The position numbers were made by a program, and so were the translations under genes. Positions 58,416 through 64,000 of a stretch of 64,000 nucleotides of DNA are shown here, in pieces. The DNA comes from a virus. A model generated the notes under the pieces. It worked only from the letters and a program-made list of their open reading frames with translations, was not told where the DNA came from and ran no database searches. Positions within the stretch are counted from its first letter, which is position 1. Each line of letters opens with the position of its first letter. The stretch spans positions 1 to 64,000 of the IMG/VR virus record IMGVR_UViG_3300032285_003468; one strand, given 5' to 3'.

Positions 58416-60656
58416 TTAGGCAGAAGCGGATTGCTTCCGAATTTTTTGTGCCATTTCGGCGTCTTTTAAAGCCATTCGCTGCCGGGCCTCGGCGGCCTCT
58501 AGCTGCATTTCTTGTTCGTGACGTTGGGCCTGGATCTGCATCTCCTGCTGATGCTTCTCGGTAGCCATTTGCTGTTCGGGATTGACCTCAGGCTGCTGAG
58601 GCTGTTGCTGCGCCTGCTGAGCTTGCTGGGCCTGCTGAGCTTGCAACTTTTCTCCAGTTTGCTGGAAAATTTCACCGGCTTGAGAAAGGGCTTTCTTGAG
58701 GGGGCCGTAATCCTGTTTGCGGCTAGGATCTTGAGCAACCTGCTCCAAATGCTGGGTCGCATGAGGAAGCATAACTTGAGCGTAGGCCACGGCCTGCTGA
58801 GGATCAACCTGCTGTTGTTTAAGAGCCTGAGCCTGCTGCGTGATGTCTTGGATATGAACCTGCGCGTGAACGAAATGGTTTTCTCCGGGGGAAACCTGAA
58901 TCTGTTTGCCCTGAGCCATGGCGGCATTTTCCAGCTCGGCGATCTTCTGATCGATAACCGGGCGAGAGTCGGGCTGCTTGGGAACATAGCGGTCAACCTG
59001 ATCGTAGCCGACCCGGACAGCGAGGCGGTCACGAAGGACATTCTGCTTACCCTGCTCATCAAACTGGCCGAGCATCTGCATCATCTCGTCCATCGCCACA
59101 AGGCGAAGCTGATCGGAACCTGCACCGATTGCGCGAACGGCGTTCACCTCCTGGATTTGATTGTGGAGGACGTCGAGGGGTACGCCTCGCTCGGTGCAAT
59201 ACTTCCAGAACGCCATGACCTGCTGGCCGCCACGTTCATACGAAAGATAATCGGCCCGGGTGGCACGCTTGAAGCATCCGCGAAGCAGGCGGGTCCAGGG
59301 CTCATAGAAAAGATTCATCGCCGCCGAAGTCAGGCGAGCATCCCCCTGAAGCTGAGCTTGCACCTCAAACTTGGTGCGCTCTTGAGGATTAGGGTTTCCC
59401 GAGGGTGAGCTATACGCTCCAGCGCGGCGCTGAAGCTGCTCGGCCATGTCCTGAAGAACGGGAATGGCATTCTGCCCAAAGTTCGGAATCTGCTTGTCGA
59501 CAATGTTGACTCCGCTCTGAAGAACGCTCAACGGGCCAAGATACTCGAAAGCCAAATTCTCCAGCGCATCTTCGCTTTCGGGCTGAACCAGCAAAGAGCT
59601 GCTCAACATAGAGCCGTCGATAAGCTGACAGCGCATGCGATTAGATACCTGGATATGTGGGAAAATCTTATATCCCAAACCGCGTATGCTTTGATAAAAA
59701 CCGTTGGTTCCAACACCAAAAGTGAAGGTTATGAAAGCATCGGTGGCTTTTGCGAAACGACCGCGCTTCTGATACAGAAAATCTTCGTTGCTGCCGTCGG
59801 CAAGCGAGATGTAGTGGGAAACGGTCCCATCATACTCTTTGACCCAACCGTGAATTACACGAACCTCGGAACCGGAACCGTGAGCGACAAAAACGTCGTT
59901 GTTCTTCAGATCTTCCTGATAACGCTCCCAATCGGTGATGTGATAAGTGCTTTGCGCTCCGGTATTAGCAAGGATCGCCTTCTTAACCTCGTCGAGGTTC
60001 CAACCTAGCTGCTCTGCTTTCTCTTCGTCTTTAATGAAATTGTACAACTCGTGAGCCCGCATAATCCGGGGGCTGATCGCAACTTCGATAGAATCTTCGG
60101 CCGCCCATGTTCTACGGGGAACAAGGAAATCCCCGATCTTAGAAACCTGCCAGCGCCAGTCGTACTCGTCTTCCCAGTAGGTGACAGAAACGCCATGCTT
60201 CACAAAGTAATTGGCGTTCAACATGTACTTGGGGAAAAACTCGTCCCATTCGCGGAGCATCTGAGTAAACCCGGCAGCGATGATCTGCTCGTAATCACCC
60301 TTTTTCTGAGGGTCCTTCTCCTTTACCTGCACTGAAATCAGATTCTCAACGGAATTGATGAGATCAATGTAACCGGCCAGGGCGGCTTCAAGCAAAAACT
60401 CGGCCTCGCCAAAGTTTAAGTTACAGCGACTAGCCATACCGGCCTGGCGAAGAACGTTGTCGTCGTAGGGAGCGGCACCATCAAACATGGCGTCGACTTC
60501 GGCACGATTGCGGGCGTTCACGTCGTCCGCTTGCTTCAGGCGCAAAAAGACTTGATGCAGGGAATCCGGATCCTTGATACGGCTCGGAGGCGGCGTACCA
60601 TCAGGCTTGAGATTACCTACGAGCGGGTCGTTAACACTAGGTGAGAGATATTCCAT
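58416..60656 (-). CDS. Portal protein
   Basis: 746 residues. Begins 'SLHQVFLRLKQADDVNARNRAEVDAMFDGAAPYDDNVLRQAGMASRCNLNFGEAEFLLEAALAGYIDLINSVENLISV', followed by a long mixed domain and a Gln-rich helical C-terminus (about 660-746, many Q/A) like the portal crown or barrel. It lies between terminase and scaffold. At 746 residues it is longer than T7-type portals (about 535). Forms the dodecameric DNA channel. Confidence 0.85.
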   Translation of the reverse strand: MEYLSPSVNDPLVGNLKPDGTPPPSRIKDPDSLHQVFLRLKQADDVNARNRAEVDAMFDGAAPYDDNVLRQAGMASRCNLNFGEAEFLLEAALAGYIDLINSVENLISVQVKEKDPQKKGDYEQIIAAGFTQMLREWDEFFPKYMLNANYFVKHGVSVTYWEDEYDWRWQVSKIGDFLVPRRTWAAEDSIEVAISPRIMRAHELYNFIKDEEKAEQLGWNLDEVKKAILANTGAQSTYHITDWERYQEDLKNNDVFVAHGSGSEVRVIHGWVKEYDGTVSHYISLADGSNEDFLYQKRGRFAKATDAFITFTFGVGTNGFYQSIRGLGYKIFPHIQVSNRMRCQLIDGSMLSSSLLVQPESEDALENLAFEYLGPLSVLQSGVNIVDKQIPNFGQNAIPVLQDMAEQLQRRAGAYSSPSGNPNPQERTKFEVQAQLQGDARLTSAAMNLFYEPWTRLLRGCFKRATRADYLSYERGGQQVMAFWKYCTERGVPLDVLHNQIQEVNAVRAIGAGSDQLRLVAMDEMMQMLGQFDEQGKQNVLRDRLAVRVGYDQVDRYVPKQPDSRPVIDQKIAELENAAMAQGKQIQVSPGENHFVHAQVHIQDITQQAQALKQQQVDPQQAVAYAQVMLPHATQHLEQVAQDPSRKQDYGPLKKALSQAGEIFQQTGEKLQAQQAQQAQQAQQQPQQPEVNPEQQMATEKHQQEMQIQAQRHEQEMQLEAAEARQRMALKDAEMAQKIRKQSASA

Positions 60657-60684
60657 TTAGGGAAGGGTGGGCGTAGTAGAGTCG

Positions 60685-60705
60685 CGGTATATGATTCCTG
60701 TCAAG
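60685..60705 (-). promoter_or_regulatory. CTTGAC-N7-ATATACCG motif before portal
   Basis: Minus strand CTTGAC (60705-60700), seven bases, ATATACCG (60692-60685), then CG. Identical arrangement to 46032-46052. It is 29 bp before the portal ATG, partly inside the terminase 3' end. Confidence 0.45.
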
Positions 60706-62503
60706 AGTATTTTAAAGAATCCATTTTTAAGCTCCTACCGAGGTTGGCGCTAAAAAGTTTACGGAATACCCGTTGTTGCCGGACCTGAATGCTAGTCTCT
60801 TTGCGTTTTTGTTGAGGAGTCATACCCCCAAAACCCAAACGTTGACGGCACAACTCGATCAAAATCATGGCTGAATCGGCTAAATCAGGAGACTCCCCGG
60901 TGCGAGCTTTCATGTCAGTTTTAGTTTCTACGACCATCCTTAAACCCACTCCCTTTTGAGTAGTATACTTTCTACTGCACATTTCCTTGGCTAGCTCTCG
61001 GTCGATCCCCTTTAGCTGACCGGTGCGAATCAGCTCTTTTGCACCAAACCAAAGTTCGGTGACTCGATTCACATATCGATCACAAGACAACGTAACGTCC
61101 GATATAGATACGGGTAAATCAGAAGCCTTACCTCCGAATTGCACACCTAATACCTCTTCAGACCACATCATGGACACAACATCTCCAAAGGGTCCTCCAG
61201 CCCCCGACTTGTCGAACGCAGCATAAAAAGGCTCCACGCCTTCTTGCTCGCAGAGATCTTGAAATTTCCTAACGATCTGCTCGGTCCGGGTTTTCTTCCT
61301 GTCGGTGACATCGTCAGAAAGCAATTCGCGATGCGTGTACATGAGCGTGGGAATGCCGTCACGAGAAGTACCAAACAACCCAAACTGAACCGGGGTTCTA
61401 TCTCCGCCGTTGGTAAAAGCAGGATCCAGGGCGGCGACTTTGACTGGGGGTTCCAACCAAATGGCATCCTGGTCGGCACCGGCTGCGATAATCTCCGTCT
61501 CGGAATAAATGTTGTCGTCCTCGCCGGTGGGAGCCCAGTACCCACGGAACATTCGATAATACGCCAACGAGTTCTCGCCAAACCTGGCTTTGGCCTCGTC
61601 GAGCTTGGCCTGAGTGACAATCCACGGATAAATGAGCTTTTGGGTGAGCACGTTCGGAGACTTCTCGCCATCGAATCGGATGCACAACCCACGTTCAGTC
61701 TCCCACTCATCCTCCAACGGGCTGATCGTCTGCCACCCGTGTTTGGGCTTTGCCAGGATGCCGAACGCGTCGAAACGACTGGCGGGGTTCCCGATCCCGA
61801 TAAATTGAAACTCCGGGTTGAGAGAAAGATTGGAAGCCGACGCCTCCAAAATGGATTCGGAAAGCTCGGGCATTTCGTCGGCAATCACTATCACGCGTGT
61901 GTTCTTAAATCCGATCAATTTGCCCACGGCCTCCTTCTCTTTCTTCTTTTCGGCGGCGATTAAGGTGATCCCACATTTGTCGCTGGTGCCGCCGGTTCCA
62001 TCGTCAAAACGAATCAGACCCATCGAGTCCACTAGCTTGCCGGGAAGCGGCGGAGCGGCTTGCCAGTAATCTCTAATACTTCCCCAAATGCGTTTGCGGG
62101 AATCTTTGAGCGTGGTGGAAGTGACCAGAACCATCGTGTCGTACGGAGCGACGATGAAGTTGACAATCGCCCAAATCGCAAAGAAATCCGTTTTACCACT
62201 CGAAGCGCATCCGGCAACGGCAAGATATTTATTGACGCAAGCGGCTTCCAACATGCGCTCTGCCCAGGGATGCCAAACGAAGGGCTTCGGACCATCCTCC
62301 GGCCAAAGTGCGGAAACGATTCGCTTAAAATGATATTCCCGACTTTCTCCCCCCTTCTCCGGCGAGACAGGATTGCGGAACGAATAAATCTCCCGATTAA
62401 ATTGATCGATGGACTTCTTCCACCAGCGGCCGTATTGCCATTCTTTGTCCGAAACGTCGACGATACGCCCGTCGGACGTTTTAACTTTGCGCTGAGTCAC
62501 CAT
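60701..62503 (-). CDS. Terminase large subunit
   Basis: 600 residues. ATPase: Walker A 'GCASSGKT' (98-105), Walker B 'VIVIADE' (204-210). Nuclease: 'KVAALDPAF' (D360) and C-terminal 'ESPDLADSAMI' supply RNase-H-like metal ligands. Packages phage DNA into the prohead. No small terminase is next to it; the HTH protein at 11.4 kb is the only candidate in the window. Confidence 0.95.
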   Translation of the reverse strand: MVTQRKVKTSDGRIVDVSDKEWQYGRWWKKSIDQFNREIYSFRNPVSPEKGGESREYHFKRIVSALWPEDGPKPFVWHPWAERMLEAACVNKYLAVAGCASSGKTDFFAIWAIVNFIVAPYDTMVLVTSTTLKDSRKRIWGSIRDYWQAAPPLPGKLVDSMGLIRFDDGTGGTSDKCGITLIAAEKKKEKEAVGKLIGFKNTRVIVIADEMPELSESILEASASNLSLNPEFQFIGIGNPASRFDAFGILAKPKHGWQTISPLEDEWETERGLCIRFDGEKSPNVLTQKLIYPWIVTQAKLDEAKARFGENSLAYYRMFRGYWAPTGEDDNIYSETEIIAAGADQDAIWLEPPVKVAALDPAFTNGGDRTPVQFGLFGTSRDGIPTLMYTHRELLSDDVTDRKKTRTEQIVRKFQDLCEQEGVEPFYAAFDKSGAGGPFGDVVSMMWSEEVLGVQFGGKASDLPVSISDVTLSCDRYVNRVTELWFGAKELIRTGQLKGIDRELAKEMCSRKYTTQKGVGLRMVVETKTDMKARTGESPDLADSAMILIELCRQRLGFGGMTPQQKRKETSIQVRQQRVFRKLFSANLGRSLKMDSLKYS

Positions 62504-62743
62504 TGTGTCACCGGAAAACTGAAAAAACCGGTTTTGCTAGCGGAAAATTCCGGAGCCTACGGGGCTCGAATCTGAAACCGCATATACCAGTAGTACAGAA
62601 ATGCATAAGGGTTGATGATACCTTTTCAGAGTAAATGGTCAACCGGTTTCATATACCCGTACCACAAAAAGATGCAGGTATGCACCACTTTTTCCGTTGA
62701 CAGGCGTCACCATCTGTCACCATAGTAGCGGCTCCTTAAACCT
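62504..62743. other. Intergenic region with candidate attP
   Basis: Between divergent terminase and integrase. It holds palindromes AAAACCGGTTTT (62524-62535), CGGAAAATTCCG (62541-62552) and AACCGGTT (62641-62648), two ATATACC sites (62582, 62651), and an AAAAAG..CTTTTT hairpin (62665-62692). At 62551-62572 the sequence, read on the minus strand, resembles the 3' half of a tRNA T-arm and acceptor stem (TTCGAGC-CCCGT-AGGCTCC). tRNA ends are common attachment sites. A TTGACA near 62696 may serve the integrase. Confidence 0.45.
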
Positions 62744-63910
62744 ATGAAGACCAAAAAACCCGTCGAATATCCGTTCGTGCAATCTACGCCGTTCGGGAAA
62801 GTAAAAATCTATCGCAACTCCGAGGGAGAGCGCATTCGCTACATCGTGGCGTGGATCGACGCCGATAAAGGCCGCCAGAGGAAAGCGTTCGAGGACGAAG
62901 CCCAAGCACATCAGCGGGCCGAAGAGATTATCGAAGATTTTAAAAAGGGAACCAGCTTTCGCAACAACATCACCGCTGCCAAAGCCGTCCGCATCGCCGA
63001 ATACGAAAAACTTCTTGGCGAACACAACGCCACGCTGGCCGACGCCGTCAAACACTTCCTACTTCACATAGAGCGCCAAAACGCCAAGAAAATTCTTGCG
63101 GCCGATGCAGTCACGAAATTCCTAGAAAGCATCGAGGACAAGAAAACCCGGCACTACGATACGGCGAAATCCGTGTTAACAAAATTCGGCCGTTCTTTTA
63201 ACAAAACACTCTGTTCCATCACGCTGGACGAGCTGGACCGCTATTTCCGGAGCGTGTCCCAAACAGGGCGCACTCGAAACAATCACCTCGGGTACGTAAA
63301 AACGTTTTTCAAATGGGCCCAAGAATGGGGCGGCTACGTGCCCGAAGGTAAAATGCTGATCGAAAAAATAAAACCCTACGAGGAGCAGTCTTTCAAAATC
63401 GAGGTGTTCTCGCCGGACGAAATCAGCAAGCTCCTGAATGCGGCGACCGATAAACTGCGGCCGTACCTGGCTGTCGGAGCTTTTGCAGGAGTTCGTTGCG
63501 CCGAGATCTCCCGGCTCAACTGGGAAGACATTGATTTCGAGACCCGGTCAATTAAACTCTCATCCGAGGTGACCAAAACCAAGCGTCGCAGATTGGCCGC
63601 CATGTCAGATAATCTGATCCAATGGCTGAACACGCACACCGGGCCAAAAACCGGTCCTCTGGTAGCCGTACCGACCCGGCTGCATAAAGACATAGCCCAA
63701 CTATGCAACGAAGCCAAAGTTGCGTGGAAAGATAACGCACTTCGCAAGAGCTACATTTCCTACCGCATGGCCCAACCCGATGCCGACGCCATCCAGGTGT
63801 CCAAGCAGTGCGGAAACAGTCCCGCCATGGTGGAGGAGCACTACAAAGAACTGGTATCGCCAAAAGTAGCAGAAGAATGGTTCTCGGTGTGCCCTACCAC
63901 TTTACTATGA
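62744..63910 (+). CDS. Tyrosine integrase
   Basis: 388 residues. Core-binding domain about 95-190 (TLADAVKHFLLHIERQNAKK...). Catalytic domain: Arg in 'AGVRCAEISRLNW' (about 250), Lys in 'VTKTKRR' (about 276), 'NALRKSYISYRMA' in place of HxxR (His replaced by Asn, as in the verrucomicrobial group I remember), and Tyr in 'GNSPAMVEEHYKEL' (about 362). It should integrate phage DNA at the candidate attP next to its start. The family supports a Verrucomicrobiota-type host by inference. Confidence 0.92.
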   Translation: MKTKKPVEYPFVQSTPFGKVKIYRNSEGERIRYIVAWIDADKGRQRKAFEDEAQAHQRAEEIIEDFKKGTSFRNNITAAKAVRIAEYEKLLGEHNATLADAVKHFLLHIERQNAKKILAADAVTKFLESIEDKKTRHYDTAKSVLTKFGRSFNKTLCSITLDELDRYFRSVSQTGRTRNNHLGYVKTFFKWAQEWGGYVPEGKMLIEKIKPYEEQSFKIEVFSPDEISKLLNAATDKLRPYLAVGAFAGVRCAEISRLNWEDIDFETRSIKLSSEVTKTKRRRLAAMSDNLIQWLNTHTGPKTGPLVAVPTRLHKDIAQLCNEAKVAWKDNALRKSYISYRMAQPDADAIQVSKQCGNSPAMVEEHYKELVSPKVAEEWFSVCPTTLL

Positions 63911-64000
63911 AATTTCATGTTGCATATACCGCAAACCCGTGCTTAAATCCCCGCCAAAGTTAATCCTAACCTAGAAAGAAAATGCATCCATGCCGAACAA
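63911..64000. other. Non-coding right end of window
   Basis: Holds an ATATACCG site (63924-63931) and no complete gene. ATG codons at 63982 and 63990 may open a gene that continues beyond the window. I see no direct repeat shared with the left end. Confidence 0.4.

Overview
The window is the greater part of a temperate, probably short-tailed (podovirus-like) phage or prophage. It has a tyrosine integrase, a full head and packaging module (large terminase, portal, scaffold, major capsid protein), a tail-tubular-A-like adaptor, a long repetitive tail fibre and a 3041-residue polyvalent virion protein. I see no tape-measure, sheath or baseplate genes. The integrase resembles those I associate with Verrucomicrobiota, and almost no gene has a Shine-Dalgarno sequence (leaders are C/A-rich, ending in 'CACC ATG'). 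I therefore infer a host from the Verrucomicrobiota or another low-SD phylum; nothing in the window proves it.

Layout. (1) 0-9.7 kb, plus strand: replication operon with a coiled-coil/zinc-ribbon protein, winged-helix-like protein, deaminase-like protein, SNF2-type helicase, Cas4-like nuclease (DUF2800-like), a probable ssDNA-binding protein, a structured RNA element, family A DNA polymerase, D5-like primase-helicase and three small genes, closed by an intrinsic terminator. (2) 9.7-11.35 kb: non-coding control region with tandem repeats, a candidate ~270-nt structured non-coding RNA with its own promoter and terminator, a 15-bp operator-like motif, and eight CATCCACCA-type iterons around an AT-rich block (candidate origin). 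(3) 11.35-12.0 kb, minus strand: an HTH protein (repressor or small terminase) whose promoter spacer contains the 15-bp motif. (4) 12.1-22.5 kb, plus strand: over 30 small genes. Between 12.3 and 17.8 kb most gaps carry a repeated element starting CACCCGGCATGTA that nearly always forms a one- to three-codon ORF. A minus-strand metallopeptidase/HNH pair interrupts the array. (5) 22.5-62.5 kb, minus strand, read from the right: terminase, portal, scaffold, capsid, fibre, a first glycosyltransferase block, lysis genes, a Ser/Thr-repeat protein, further virion-type proteins, a second glycosyltransferase block with an RmlC-like epimerase, tail adaptor, two Pro/Ala/Gln-rich proteins and the giant polyvalent protein. 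(6) 62.5-64 kb: candidate attP region and integrase.

How the parts may work together. The early operon replicates DNA from the 10-11 kb origin. The HTH protein may regulate itself and dispersed sites. The late operon builds the particle. Nine glycosyltransferase-like genes, a sugar epimerase and a DUF3431-like protein lie in two blocks flanking a virion-type protein with a mucin-like Ser/Thr repeat domain and a repetitive fibre. This suggests the phage glycosylates its own virion or alters the host surface.
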